Assembly (NCBI RefSeq): GCF_026250525.1
Contig: NZ_CP111043.1
Location: 496,001 to 560,000 of the forward strand
Direction of reading: 5' to 3'
From: Chondrinema litorale
Lineage (GTDB): Bacteria; Bacteroidota; Bacteroidia; Cytophagales; Flammeovirgaceae
Length of the DNA: 64,000 nucleotides
Of this stretch, positions 27,120 through 36,549 are shown one piece after another (the stretch's first letter is position 1; each line of letters opens with the position of its first letter). The notes below the pieces were generated by a model. It did no database searches. It was not told the DNA's origin and saw only the letters and a list, made by a program, of their open reading frames with translations. A program made the position numbers and the translations under genes.

Positions 27120-27668
27120 TTATTCTGTCTCAATAGCCGACTGAATCTCATATAATTTTTTATCTGAATAAGCACCTTGAGTATGATAAACTATATTTCC
27201 ATTCTTATCTAATACAAAGAAGTAAGGCAAGTCTTTTTGCCCAAGGTTTAACTGTTTTTTATAATCATTTATCTTTCCTGTATAAATCACCATATTTTTA
27301 TGGAACTTAGCATCAATTCCAGATTTCATTTTATTAGAAATCTTGTTATCTGCAACCTTATAAATCCCTTTAAGTAAAGCTACAAAATACATATTTACAT
27401 CGTAGTCGTCAGTTGGAATAAAGGCAACTTCAGGAGGTTCAACAAATGTTCTGTACATAGGAGAATACCAGCCTTTTAGCAATTCGTCAGATTTTTTAGA
27501 ATATGCAACAGCAATCAGTGTATATTTACCTTTGGTATCTTGCGGTAAAACAACTTTTCTATCTTTAAGCGTTTCACCTTCTATTGATGGAAATTTTTTG
27601 CCGTTTTGAGCAAAAACTGAGATAGGTAGTAATAAAGAAAGTACAATTAATTTAAGTTGGATTCTCAT
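27120..27668 (-). CDS. Exported thioredoxin-fold protein without a CxxC motif
   Basis: A 182-residue protein with signal peptide ending VFAQ, then GKKFPSIEGETLKDRKVVLPQDTKGKYTLIAVAYSKKS, the opening of a peroxiredoxin/TlpA-like fold, and LPYFFVLDKNGNIVYHTQGAYSDKKL, its C-terminal strand-helix. The redox CxxC and the peroxidatic Cys are missing; the mature region has no cysteine at the expected place. The pattern resembles the ATP10-like branch. It may be a chaperone-like or substrate-binding relative rather than an oxidoreductase. Single gene with a terminator. Confidence 0.7.
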   Translation of the reverse strand: MRIQLKLIVLSLLLPISVFAQNGKKFPSIEGETLKDRKVVLPQDTKGKYTLIAVAYSKKSDELLKGWYSPMYRTFVEPPEVAFIPTDDYDVNMYFVALLKGIYKVADNKISNKMKSGIDAKFHKNMVIYTGKINDYKKQLNLGQKDLPYFFVLDKNGNIVYHTQGAYSDKKLYEIQSAIETE

Positions 27669-27835
27669 AGTATTGATTGGTTAATGAATGTAAAAAACTA
27701 TAAAGCATACAAAAAGATGCCATAAACAGATTTTACCTTAATTTTTAAGTTTTTTGTTTCTCTAAAACTTCTCTGGTTAAACTATAGTACCTTCTTTTGT
27801 ATTGTAATAAGAATAAATTTTAAAATACTAATTGA

Positions 27836-28330
27836 ATGAAGCAGTCGGGAATTGATAAAGAAATGTTTAAAGAAGGGATGAGTTATCTCACTGGAGCAGT
27901 AAATATAGTTACAACGGATGGAAAAGGCGGAAAAGGTGGATTTACTGCCACAGCTGTCTGTTCTGTGTCAGACACACCACCTACCTTACTAGTTTGTGTA
28001 AATAATAAAACTAATTTAGCCGATTTAATAACAGAAAATGGAAATTTTGCGGTTAACATACTTCATGCAGGTTTAGAAGATTTATCTAACAGGTTTGCAG
28101 GATACGATGGTGTAACAATGGAAGAGCGATTACTCGAAGGGAATTGGTCTACACTTAAAACTGGAAGCCCTATTTTAGAAGATAGCATTACTAGCTTTGA
28201 CTGTGTGTTTGATAAATCTATAATTTCTGGAACGCATACCGTTATTTTCGGAAAGATCGTTGAGGTAAAAATAAATAAAGAAGAAAATCCACTTTTGTAT
28301 TTCAACAGAAGTTACAGAACGCTACTATAA
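27836..28330 (+). CDS. Flavin reductase family protein (FMN-binding split barrel)
   Basis: A 164-residue flavin reductase-like protein (HpaC/RutF type), reducing FMN or FAD with NAD(P)H for a partner monooxygenase. Motifs: the MSYLTGAVNIVTTDG strand, FTATAVCSVSDTPPTLLVCVN, where flavin binds, GNFAVNIL, and HTVIFGKIVEVKI near the C-terminus. No flavin-dependent oxygenase is adjacent, so its partner is unknown. Single gene, with a leader of about 167 bases behind the divergent neighbour. Confidence 0.9.
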   Translation: MKQSGIDKEMFKEGMSYLTGAVNIVTTDGKGGKGGFTATAVCSVSDTPPTLLVCVNNKTNLADLITENGNFAVNILHAGLEDLSNRFAGYDGVTMEERLLEGNWSTLKTGSPILEDSITSFDCVFDKSIISGTHTVIFGKIVEVKINKEENPLLYFNRSYRTLL

Positions 28331-28394
28331 TAAAATACTTCTCTAAAGCTTATAAGCTAAGGAAACGATATTTTTTTTTTTCGCGTCCAAACGC

Positions 28395-28402
28395 TAACTT
28401 TG
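28395..28402 (+). promoter_or_regulatory. Promoter -7 box for the metH operon
   Basis: TAACTTTG matches TAnnTTTG exactly and places the transcription start only a few bases before the riboswitch. The -33 element is poor (T-rich, no clear TTG). Confidence 0.55.
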
Positions 28403-28410
28403 AACCTACT

Positions 28411-28516
28411 TACTTATCAAGAAAGACTGAGGGATTGGGCCCGTTGACGTCTTGGCAACCTGAATTAATTTAAGGTGCCAATTCCCATCCTGTTTTTAGC
28501 AGGAAGAGATGAGTGT
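28411..28516 (+). promoter_or_regulatory. SAM-I (S-box) riboswitch
   Basis: The element has the S-box core: GAGGGATTGGGCCC then TTGGCAACC, GGTGCCAATTCC, and GAGATGAG. The basal helix P1 pairs 28411-28418 with 28509-28516, and P4 is 28489-28492 with 28500-28503. SAM binding normally reduces expression of methionine genes. It precedes split methionine synthase. Its output is not an obvious terminator; CAGGAAG in P4 (28500-28506) can also pair with CTTCCTG (28537-28543), a possible switch partner. Confidence 0.93.
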
Positions 28517-28617
28517 ACATTTTTTTTTACCTCCCCCTTCCTGACAATCAGACTTTGGATTTGTAAGTTAAACTGAAACTTTATTTCGGACATTTTTTAC
28601 ACATTTTCCATAAACTG

Positions 28618-29628
28618 ATGCAGCATAACATCAAAGACATATTATCAAAAAGAATCCTTGTACTTGATGGTGCAATGGGTACTATGATACAAAGGTATAA
28701 ATTAGAGGAATCGGATTTTAGAGGTGAACTGTTTAAAGATCATGATCATCCTTTAAAAGGCAATAATGATATTCTTTCTTTAACCAGACCTGATGTAATT
28801 AAAGAAATACATGCCGCTTATTTTGAAGCCGGAGCTGATATTGCAGAAACCAATACTTTTTCAAGCAGCTCAATAGCACAAGCAGATTATAACATGGAAG
28901 ATCAGGTCTATGCTATGAATAAAGCCTCTGCTGAACTTGCAAGAGAAGTTGCTGAAGAATTCACGAAGAAAAACCCAGATAAACCCCGTTTTGTCGCAGG
29001 TTCTATTGGTCCAACCAACAAAACTGCTTCCATCTCGCCAGACATAAATGATCCTGGATATAGAGCCATTACTTTTGATGAACTAGTAAAAGCATTTAGA
29101 GAGCAGGCAGAGGGTCTAGTTGATGGAGGAATAGACTTCTTTCTAGTAGAGACTATTATAGACACCTTAAATGCCAAAGCTGCTCTTTATGCATTACAAG
29201 AATTAATGGAAGACAGAAAGCAAGAATGGCCAATTATGGTTTCAGGAACAATAACTGATGCCAGTGGTAGAATTCTTTCAGGTCAGACAACAGAAGCATT
29301 TCTTATATCTGTTTCGCATGTTCCATTATTAAGCATTGGCTTAAACTGTGCTTTAGGAGCCAAAGATTTGAGACCTTATTTACAGGTTTTAGACAAAGAA
29401 GCAAACTTTTTTGTGAGTGCTCACCCTAATGCAGGATTACCTAATGAGTTTGGCGCTTACGATCAAACTCCTGAACAAATGGCTGCTCAAATAGGTGAGT
29501 TCCTCGAAGAAGGCTTAGTAAACATTATTGGTGGTTGCTGTGGTACAACACCAGACCACATTAAACTGATAGCTCAGGAAGCTGCAAAACATAAACCTAG
29601 AAAATCACATCAAATAGAAGTTCAATAA
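28618..29628 (+). CDS. metH: Methionine synthase, homocysteine-binding (Hcy) subunit
   Basis: A 336-residue homocysteine S-methyltransferase domain, the N-terminal module of cobalamin-dependent methionine synthase as a separate gene. The start [24 protein letters not shown] is canonical. Zinc ligands are visible: Cys244 in [11 protein letters not shown] and Cys307-Cys308 in GGCCGT. It activates homocysteine for methyl transfer from methylcobalamin. The rest of MetH is the next gene, 21 bases downstream. The gene sits behind a SAM-I riboswitch (28411-28516), so it should be repressed when SAM is abundant. Alone it cannot make methionine. Confidence 0.93.
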   Translation: MQHNIKDILSKRILVLDGAMGTMIQRYKLEESDFRGELFKDHDHPLKGNNDILSLTRPDVIKEIHAAYFEAGADIAETNTFSSSSIAQADYNMEDQVYAMNKASAELAREVAEEFTKKNPDKPRFVAGSIGPTNKTASISPDINDPGYRAITFDELVKAFREQAEGLVDGGIDFFLVETIIDTLNAKAALYALQELMEDRKQEWPIMVSGTITDASGRILSGQTTEAFLISVSHVPLLSIGLNCALGAKDLRPYLQVLDKEANFFVSAHPNAGLPNEFGAYDQTPEQMAAQIGEFLEEGLVNIIGGCCGTTPDHIKLIAQEAAKHKPRKSHQIEVQ

Positions 29629-29649
29629 TAATTTAGAACAGCTATTAAA

Positions 29650-32397
29650 ATGCCGTTTAACCATATGACTTATCAATTAAAAAATATACCTCCATTAAAG
29701 CTAAGTGGTCTGGAACCATTGGTAATTACACCATCTTCCAACTTTATAAATATTGGAGAAAGAACCAATGTAACAGGTTCAAGAAAGTTTCTAAAACTTA
29801 TTCGTGAAGAAAACTACGAAGATGCACTTTCAGTTGCGCTTGATCAAGTAAGAGGAGGTGCACAGGTTTTAGATGTGAACATGGATGAGGGAATGCTTAA
29901 TGGTAAAGAAGCCATGGTTAAGTTTCTGAACCTGATTGCTGCTGAACCAGAAATTTCCCGTATTCCAATAATGATCGATTCATCTAAATGGGAGATTATA
30001 GAAGCAGGTTTAAAGGTAGTTCAGGGAAAATGTATCGTAAACTCCATCAGTTTAAAAAACGGAGAAGAAGAGTTTATTGAGCAAGCTTCTAAAATAAAGA
30101 AATATGGTGCCGCAGCAATTATTATGGCATTTGATGAGAATGGTCAGGCAGATAATTACGAAAGAAGAATAGAAATATGTGCAAGGTCTTATAAAGTACT
30201 TGCAGAAAAAGTGAAATTCCCAGTACAAGACATCATATTCGATCCCAACATATTTCCTGTGGCTACCGGAATGGAAGAACACAGACAAAATGCGTTGGAC
30301 TTTTTTAATGCCACCAAATGGATTAAAGAAAACCTTCCGGGAGCAAAAGTAAGCGGTGGTGTAAGTAATGTGTCATTCTCTTTTAGAGGTAACAATCCTG
30401 TAAGAGAAGCCATGCACTCTGCTTTCTTATATCATGCTATCAACAATGGAATGGACATGGGTATCGTGAATCCAACCATGTTGGAAGTATATGACGAAAT
30501 CCCAAAAGACCTGCTCGAAAAAGTAGAAGATGTGCTGCTTGATAGAAGAGATGATGCTACTGAGCAACTTTTAGAGTTTGCAGAAACTGTGAAAGGTAAA
30601 GCAAAAACAAAAGTTCAAGATAATAGCTGGAGAGAAGGACCAGTAGAAGAAAGACTGGCACATGCACTGGTAAAAGGTATTATTGATCATATTGATGAGG
30701 ATACAGAAGAAGCCAGGCAAAAATACGACAGACCACTTCATGTAATTGAAGGGCCACTTATGGATGGGATGAACATTGTTGGAGATTTATTTGGCTCTGG
30801 TAAAATGTTCTTACCTCAAGTTGTTAAAAGTGCTAGAGTAATGAAAAAAGCTGTAGCCTATCTTATGCCTTATATGGAAGAAGAAAAGGCATTACTCAAA
30901 CAACAAGGTGGCGCAGAGCTAAAATCAGCACCAAAGATTTTAATGGCAACAGTAAAAGGTGATGTACACGACATTGGGAAAAATATTGTAGGTGTTGTTC
31001 TTGCTTGTAACAGTTTTGAAATTGTTGATTTGGGTGTAATGGTTCCCGCAGATAAAATCATCAAAAAAGCAATTGAAGAAAAAGTAGACGCCATAGGATT
31101 AAGTGGCTTAATTACTCCTTCGCTCGATGAGATGGTACATGTTGCCAAAGAGATGGAACATGAAGGATTGAACATACCACTATTAATCGGTGGAGCAACT
31201 ACTTCAAGAATACATACAGCAGTTAAAATTGAACCACACTATTCTGGTTCTGTAGTACACGTTATCGATGCTTCGCGAAGTGTACCTGTTGCCTCTGCCC
31301 TCACTGGTGAAAATGAAGAAATTAAGCAAAGAGAGATTAATAAGTTTAAGGATGAATATGAGGTTTTACGTGAAGACCATGCTAAAAGGCAGGGAGCAAA
31401 ATCTTATATTTCTTTAGAAGATGCCAGAGCCAACAAAACAAAAATTGATTGGGAAACTCAAAAAATAGTAAAACCAAGCTTTTTAGGCACCAAAGTATTT
31501 GAGAATTATAGCATAGAAGAATTAACCAAATATTTTGACTGGACTCCATTCTTCCAATCTTGGGAGTTGGCTGGCAAATATCCTAAAATTCTTAAAGACC
31601 CGATAGTTGGCAAAGAAGCAAAAAAACTACTGGATGATGCCCAAGCAATGGTTGCAAAAATTGTAGCTGAAAAAAGTTTTAAAGCAAATGGGGTAATCGG
31701 GTTCTTCCCTGCCAATGCCATTTCTGATGACGATATGGCTGTTTACAAGTATGATGCTGAAACGAGTAAAGAAAATAGAAGCGAGACAATTACAGTTTTA
31801 CATCACTTAAGGCAGCAAAATAAAAAATCTGCTAAAACCAATAACCTCTGTTTAAACGACTATATAGCACCAGTTGAAAGTAATAAAGCTGATTATATCG
31901 GGGCATTTGTTGTTACAATACATGGGGCAGAAGAATTGGCTAAGAAATTCGAAGCTGATTTAGACGATTACAATAGCATTATGGTAAAAGCCTTAGCCGA
32001 CAGATTTGCAGAGGCTTTTGCAGAAAGATTGCACGAAAGAGTGAGAACAGACTTTTGGGGATATGTACCAGAAGAACACTTAGAAAATGACGATCTTATA
32101 AAAGAACAATACGTTGGTGTTCGCCCTGCTCCTGGATACCCTGCTTGTCCAGATCATCAAGAAAAAACGGCTTTGTTCAATCTGCTAGATGCAGAAGGCA
32201 GTACAGGTGTAAAACTTACCGAGAACTTCGCGATGGCACCAGCCGCATCTGTTAGTGGATGGTACTTTGCCAATGCAAACTCCAAATATTTTGGTTTAGG
32301 TAAAATTACTAAAGATCAGGTGGAAGATTATGCAAAACGCACAGGCAAATCTATAGAAGAAACAGAAAGATGGTTAGGTAGTGTTTTATCCTACTAA
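29650..32397 (+). CDS. metH: Methionine synthase, pterin-, B12- and activation-domain subunit
   Basis: A 915-residue protein holding the rest of MetH in normal order: pterin-binding domain (from [14 protein letters not shown], near 36), helical cap and cobalamin domain with DVHDIGKN, where His440 is the lower cobalt ligand, and the SAM-dependent reactivation domain (about 590 on), with [12 protein letters not shown]. It moves a methyl group from methyltetrahydrofolate through B12 to homocysteine bound by the partner subunit upstream. Start is ATG 29650; ATG 29665 is an alternative. The split between Hcy and pterin modules is natural, with no frameshift remnant. Confidence 0.96.
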   Translation: MPFNHMTYQLKNIPPLKLSGLEPLVITPSSNFINIGERTNVTGSRKFLKLIREENYEDALSVALDQVRGGAQVLDVNMDEGMLNGKEAMVKFLNLIAAEPEISRIPIMIDSSKWEIIEAGLKVVQGKCIVNSISLKNGEEEFIEQASKIKKYGAAAIIMAFDENGQADNYERRIEICARSYKVLAEKVKFPVQDIIFDPNIFPVATGMEEHRQNALDFFNATKWIKENLPGAKVSGGVSNVSFSFRGNNPVREAMHSAFLYHAINNGMDMGIVNPTMLEVYDEIPKDLLEKVEDVLLDRRDDATEQLLEFAETVKGKAKTKVQDNSWREGPVEERLAHALVKGIIDHIDEDTEEARQKYDRPLHVIEGPLMDGMNIVGDLFGSGKMFLPQVVKSARVMKKAVAYLMPYMEEEKALLKQQGGAELKSAPKILMATVKGDVHDIGKNIVGVVLACNSFEIVDLGVMVPADKIIKKAIEEKVDAIGLSGLITPSLDEMVHVAKEMEHEGLNIPLLIGGATTSRIHTAVKIEPHYSGSVVHVIDASRSVPVASALTGENEEIKQREINKFKDEYEVLREDHAKRQGAKSYISLEDARANKTKIDWETQKIVKPSFLGTKVFENYSIEELTKYFDWTPFFQSWELAGKYPKILKDPIVGKEAKKLLDDAQAMVAKIVAEKSFKANGVIGFFPANAISDDDMAVYKYDAETSKENRSETITVLHHLRQQNKKSAKTNNLCLNDYIAPVESNKADYIGAFVVTIHGAEELAKKFEADLDDYNSIMVKALADRFAEAFAERLHERVRTDFWGYVPEEHLENDDLIKEQYVGVRPAPGYPACPDHQEKTALFNLLDAEGSTGVKLTENFAMAPAASVSGWYFANANSKYFGLGKITKDQVEDYAKRTGKSIEETERWLGSVLSY

Positions 32398-32408
32398 ACA
32401 CAAAAAAG

Positions 32409-32435
32409 AAGCTGCATCAAATGATGCAGCTTTTA
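32409..32435 (+). terminator. Terminator of the metH operon
   Basis: A perfect 10-bp stem, 32409-32418 with 32423-32432, and AAAT loop, followed by T. It ends the two-gene metH transcript. Confidence 0.82.
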
Positions 32436-32493
32436 ATTTACTAATTCCAATGCTTTAATAACCTGAACTTCTCTCGTTTAGATAAGGTGTAGA

Positions 32494-33984
32494 TTAAAAT
32501 TTACCATCTACCATACTTAGAAATTCTCTTGTAGCTTCACCCGAAAAATCCCAGCTATACTTTCTTACATAATTTTCTTTTAGCATTCCAATCGCTTCAT
32601 GATAGTCTTTACATTGATCTATCTTATCTATAGCTGTATCAAATTCAGACTGATCATCTCCAAATAGTTCCTTCTTATATCTCAACTTCATATTTAAAGG
32701 AATATTCCCTCTTAGGGGTTTTGTAGAGCCAACCTGACCTTGATTTACTTTATTTACCAGATTAGAATATCCGCCATTAGTTTCTTTTTCATCATCTTCT
32801 TCAGACTCATCATCTTTAAATAGCGGTTTTTTAATAGGACTTTCTTGAGTCTCAGGTTTTACTTCTGGCTTTTTCTTTTCTTGTAGCTGCTCTAAAAGTG
32901 ATTTAGATTGTGCTTTTTGCTCATTTATAGATTCATCTGGTACAGAAGCTTTTGTAATACCAGGAGCTTCTTCTTCAATTCCATCTTTATCAAGAAAATC
33001 GTCGAAAGCAGACTCTGTTTCTTCTTCAACTTCTGGCTTGCTAACAAAACCCGTTTCCTCTACTATCTCATTTGGAGCTATATTATTCTCTGGTAATTTC
33101 TCTTCTTCTTGATTCGTAGTAAACAGCGGTTTACTTTCTTCTTCTTTTACTTCTGGTTCAGATTTTATAGGCTCAACTTTAGCAAAGGTCTCATTTTCAT
33201 TAGAAAAATCTTCGAACTCAAAACCTTCTGTCGTTTCTTCTTCAGTACTTGATTGTGCTGAAATTGTATTTGTAGAAGCTTCTGGCTGAGATTTATTATC
33301 TAAGTCAAACTCACTTTCATTTAAAGATGGTTCTTTAACAGATTCTTCATCAATACTTATAAAAGTTTTGTCTAAATCGAACTTGCCATATACATCATAT
33401 TCGTGTATTACTTCACTTGTATTACTCAGTAAAGCCGGATACTTATTAATGCATTTATATAAAACCTTTAATGCTTTCTTAGTTTTTACCTTGCTCCCCT
33501 CTTCTAGTAAAGCGTCAAAATATTTTTCTATTAATGGGTAATGATATCTATAATATTTCTTTAATGGCATCAACTGACTTTTTACATGTATTTTGCCATC
33601 AAAACTTTCAAAAAGATTTTCAAAATAATCTGGAGGACTGATCAGAAAATTTAAACTATCTTTAATCACCTCAGCTAAAAACCCTTCAAAATCAGTTCTA
33701 GAAATGCTAATGTTTTTAGAAAGTACATTCATTAGCTTGTTAAATGCTTGTCTTACCTCAGGAGCAGAATAGTTAAAGTAAGGACTGTGTAATGCTCCTC
33801 CTTCTTCCTGCCAAAGTAAATACATGCTTTTAACCAAAAACAAGTTGATCTGTCTAATTTGGGTAAGGTTCACTAGTTGCTTTCCTTCAATTACCTGATG
33901 ATCTTTAAAAAACTCATTACAAATTTTATCAGATACCTCCTCAGCGTAATTTCTGATATATGTTTTATTCAGTTTGTAATTCAT
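32494..33984 (-). CDS. Hypothetical protein with a long acidic, disordered middle
   Basis: A 496-residue protein with no signal peptide. The N-terminal part (about 1-215) is an ordered helical domain (NYAEEVSDKICNEFF, then VNLTQIRQINLFLVK). Residues about 215-410 are an acidic Glu/Ser/Pro/Lys-rich linker. The last 80 residues form a compact domain (LKYRKELFGDDQSEFDTAI in essence, then YHEAIGMLKENYVRKYSWDF). I do not recognise the family. The pattern of two folded ends tied by a flexible acidic tether suits a scaffold. The domain order is visible; no function can be inferred. Confidence 0.75.
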   Translation of the reverse strand: MNYKLNKTYIRNYAEEVSDKICNEFFKDHQVIEGKQLVNLTQIRQINLFLVKSMYLLWQEEGGALHSPYFNYSAPEVRQAFNKLMNVLSKNISISRTDFEGFLAEVIKDSLNFLISPPDYFENLFESFDGKIHVKSQLMPLKKYYRYHYPLIEKYFDALLEEGSKVKTKKALKVLYKCINKYPALLSNTSEVIHEYDVYGKFDLDKTFISIDEESVKEPSLNESEFDLDNKSQPEASTNTISAQSSTEEETTEGFEFEDFSNENETFAKVEPIKSEPEVKEEESKPLFTTNQEEEKLPENNIAPNEIVEETGFVSKPEVEEETESAFDDFLDKDGIEEEAPGITKASVPDESINEQKAQSKSLLEQLQEKKKPEVKPETQESPIKKPLFKDDESEEDDEKETNGGYSNLVNKVNQGQVGSTKPLRGNIPLNMKLRYKKELFGDDQSEFDTAIDKIDQCKDYHEAIGMLKENYVRKYSWDFSGEATREFLSMVDGKF

Positions 33985-34183
33985 AAAAAAAATTTCGAAA
34001 GCCTGAAATTAAAAAATCTCGCCTTAATAATTGCGCTTGTGTTATAACTATTGATGTGCGAATTGAATAATGCTTAATTGCAAAAAATATACAATAGCAT
34101 ATTTAATCTTAATATTATTTTCAAATTTATTAACTTCTTCATTAAAAAATAAATTTAAAAAATTCATATTGCCCTTTAACGCA

Positions 34184-34218
34184 AAAAGCGCCTGAAAATG
34201 TTGCTTTCAGACGCTTTT
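34184..34218 (-). terminator. Terminator after the 97-residue hypothetical gene
   Basis: A 13-bp stem with one internal mismatch, 34184-34197 with 34205-34218. On the minus strand the stem runs straight into T residues. It separates the small gene from the long acidic-linker gene. Confidence 0.75.
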
Positions 34219-34239
34219 ACACAAAAAAACACAATGTTT

Positions 34240-34533
34240 TCACATAATTATATTTTCAGTAATGCTATTATTTGCTTTTACAATGGCAATTACTGCATCC
34301 GTTGTCAAATAACTTTTTTTCTTTCCTAGCTCTTCCAGTATATATTCTGTTGCTGTAAGATAAGAGCTTATGTTTTGCTCATCTTTCTTTTGGAGTGTTC
34401 TGTACTGCTCTAAAAGCGCCGTTACTTGCTTTATCTCAGATAGAGTTAAAAGCTTTTTAAAATTAACAGGAAGTTGCTCAAATATCTGAAGCTCTTCCTT
34501 TTGTTTTGCTGGCTTTGAAAATAGGAATTTCAT
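34240..34533 (-). CDS. Small hypothetical protein
   Basis: A 97-residue soluble, largely helical protein, MKFLFSKPAKQKEEL at the start. The ATG at 34533 is preferred; an in-frame ATG three codons earlier is possible. Leucine spacing and charge suggest a helical bundle, with LPVNFKKLLTLSEIKQVTALLEQY in the middle. I do not recognise it. It has its own terminator at 34184-34218 and is not clearly linked to a neighbour. Confidence 0.6.
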   Translation of the reverse strand: MKFLFSKPAKQKEELQIFEQLPVNFKKLLTLSEIKQVTALLEQYRTLQKKDEQNISSYLTATEYILEELGKKKSYLTTDAVIAIVKANNSITENIIM

Positions 34534-34736
34534 ACTATGCATCTAATTAATGTAGGATAAAAATTTATGGTAGTTGTTGGATATGCTAATGTATAAATCT
34601 TCAGGAATTCTTCATTCGTGACATATTTACCATATTAAGTAAATAATTTTTTAGAGTGATAAAAAAAGAATACAATTGTTTTTTAACTTTAAACTGATAT
34701 AATTTTATAAGTTCATCGAATAATTATATTTTAATA

Positions 34737-35156
34737 ATGGAGATTAGACCTTTTCATGTAGCTTTTCCTGTAAGTGATTTAGAAGCTACTCATAAGTTTT
34801 ACAAAGAAGTTTTAGGTTGCACCATCGGAAGAACCTCAAACAAATGGATAGATTTTAGTCTATTTGGCCATCAGATTACTGCGCACTTAAAGCCTTCTGA
34901 AATTAAACAAGCAGATGCCAATAGTGTTGACGGAAAAAATGTTCCGGTAAGACATATGGGTGTAATTCTTACAATGGATGCTTGGCACGAACTAGCAAAT
35001 AGGGTAAAATCTCACAATGTGCCTTTCGTAATAGAACCTTATATCAGGTTTAAAGGGGAACCAGGTGAGCAAGCAACCATGTTTTTCCTAGACCCTAGTG
35101 GTAATGCGCTGGAATTTAAGGCATTTCAGAGAGACGAATCTATTTTCGCCACCTGA
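34737..35156 (+). CDS. VOC-superfamily (glyoxalase/dioxygenase-like) protein
   Basis: A 139-residue vicinal-oxygen-chelate protein made of two beta-alpha-beta-beta-beta units. It has the usual opening [22 protein letters not shown] and the C-terminal [17 protein letters not shown]. Candidate metal ligands are His8, a His in the RHMGVIL strand near residue 80, and Glu near 127 in ALEFK. Members isomerise or cleave diverse small molecules, so substrate remains open. Stand-alone gene, convergent with the next. Confidence 0.88.
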   Translation: MEIRPFHVAFPVSDLEATHKFYKEVLGCTIGRTSNKWIDFSLFGHQITAHLKPSEIKQADANSVDGKNVPVRHMGVILTMDAWHELANRVKSHNVPFVIEPYIRFKGEPGEQATMFFLDPSGNALEFKAFQRDESIFAT

Positions 35157-35167
35157 TATATTAACCT

Positions 35168-35575
35168 TCAGGATACAATCCAGTCTTCTGCTAGATCAAA
35201 ATCTTCGAAAAACTGGATGAAAATATTTTTACAGATACCGGTAAGATAAGTAGCATCTTGTTTTACCTGGTGTTCTCCTAAAAAGTTTATTGCCGGAATT
35301 ATAGCTACTTTAATATTTTTTGTAAGCGAGCCTACAGATGGTATAAAGGAATCTTTAAACCAATCGAACGAGTCTGGTTGCACATGCATGTATTTTTGAT
35401 CAATCAGAAGTTTATCGTTCCCTTTAGATATAATATTAATTAGTTGAGACCAAGCATTTTTAAATTCTTCTGTTTTTGTATATCCATAAAATATCATTTC
35501 CAGATAATTGGGTTTAAGATGCTGCACTATTGTGATCGTTTCTCCAGAAAATAATATCTTTCTCGTACTACTCAT
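35168..35575 (-). CDS. STAS-like / SpoIIAA-like hypothetical protein
   Basis: A 135-residue protein with no signal peptide or membrane segment. Alternating strands and helices, with YLEMIFYGYTKTEEFKNAW near 25-43 and KLLIDQKYMHVQPDSFDWF in the middle, fit the SpoIIAA/STAS-like proteins common in Cytophagales, where they accompany sensory systems. Typical phospho-acceptor motifs are not clear. The call is by pattern; no partner kinase adjoins. Confidence 0.55.
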   Translation of the reverse strand: MSSTRKILFSGETITIVQHLKPNYLEMIFYGYTKTEEFKNAWSQLINIISKGNDKLLIDQKYMHVQPDSFDWFKDSFIPSVGSLTKNIKVAIIPAINFLGEHQVKQDATYLTGICKNIFIQFFEDFDLAEDWIVS

Positions 35576-35925
35576 TATCTCACACTAAATAAAATACATA
35601 GTTTAATACCTGTAATAATTTTACAAAATTACCATATAACATAGTTATATCTTACAATCCTTTGAAAATTGATTAATTTAATTTTTATTCCAAATAAGTT
35701 CGTGAAATTCCGCCTTAAAATTCCATTTTTGGATAATATTTGGTAAAACTCTTAATTTCTATATAAATAAAGTTTAATTTTTTCTTTAGGTATTAATATT
35801 GGACTGTTCATCAAACTAAAAAAAAGATTATAAGTTTAGTTGCTTGGTACATGTTTAAAGATATCCCTTAATAATTAGTTAGCTTTACACTATTTAGCGA
35901 AAATTTATTAAAAATATACATTTAT
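35576..35925. other. Divergent intergenic region, no gene seen
   Basis: About 350 AT-rich bases between divergent genes. No ORF of note, no strong stem-loop and no full-consensus promoter. A near match, TAATATTG, at about 35795-35802 is not convincing. Confidence 0.4.
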
Positions 35926-36477
35926 ATGGCTTTCGGATTTTTTAAAAAGAAAAAGAAGGAAGAAGAAAATCGCCTTCATTATGACCCAACAAATATTCAT
36001 ATCAGGGATATTAGAAAAAACTTCATATTAGATTATGATTTAAAAACTTGGGAGGTAGAAGCAGAATATGAATATGATTGGGGGAACGAATACTTTACCT
36101 ACGAATATAAATTGGTTTGCGCAGATGATGCAGTATATTTATATGTAGAAGAAGATGACGATCTTTACCTTACCATCTCCAGAAAAATTAGTTTTGGTAA
36201 ATTGGGTGAAGATGTTGAAGATTCTCTTAGAGACAAAGGCCGTCCTCCAAAAATCATCAATTACGATGACAAAACTTTCTATAGAGAAAGTGAAAGACCT
36301 GGATACTTTAAAAATGTAGAATCTCAGGGAGAGTCTGAGGAGTTTGTAAACTGGGAGTATGTTGATGAATCTGAAGAGTGGGTTCTAAACATTGAACAAT
36401 GGGACGAAGAGGCTTACGAAGCTTCTATTGGCAAGTTTGTAGATGCATCATCATTTAGTAACATTCTTCCTGCGTAA
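35926..36477 (+). CDS. DUF4178-type protein
   Basis: A 183-residue cytoplasmic protein opening with a basic tract (FFKKKKKEEEN) and continuing in one beta-rich domain with many acidic residues: LKTWEVEAEYEYDWGNEYFTYEYKL, AVYLYVEEDDDLYLTISRKI, then SEEFVNWEYVDESEEWVLNIEQWDE. This wording, with Trp-Asp and Tyr-Glu repeats, fits DUF4178. In Bacteroidota such genes often precede a lipoprotein and membrane genes of unknown role; here a lipoprotein gene follows after 72 bases. Function is unknown. Confidence 0.75.
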   Translation: MAFGFFKKKKKEEENRLHYDPTNIHIRDIRKNFILDYDLKTWEVEAEYEYDWGNEYFTYEYKLVCADDAVYLYVEEDDDLYLTISRKISFGKLGEDVEDSLRDKGRPPKIINYDDKTFYRESERPGYFKNVESQGESEEFVNWEYVDESEEWVLNIEQWDEEAYEASIGKFVDASSFSNILPA

Positions 36478-36549
36478 ATTACAACTTTGAAGTAAAGCAG
36501 ACGTAGATTTTAATAAACATTTTTTCTAAATAAATCTCGATTCAATTTT

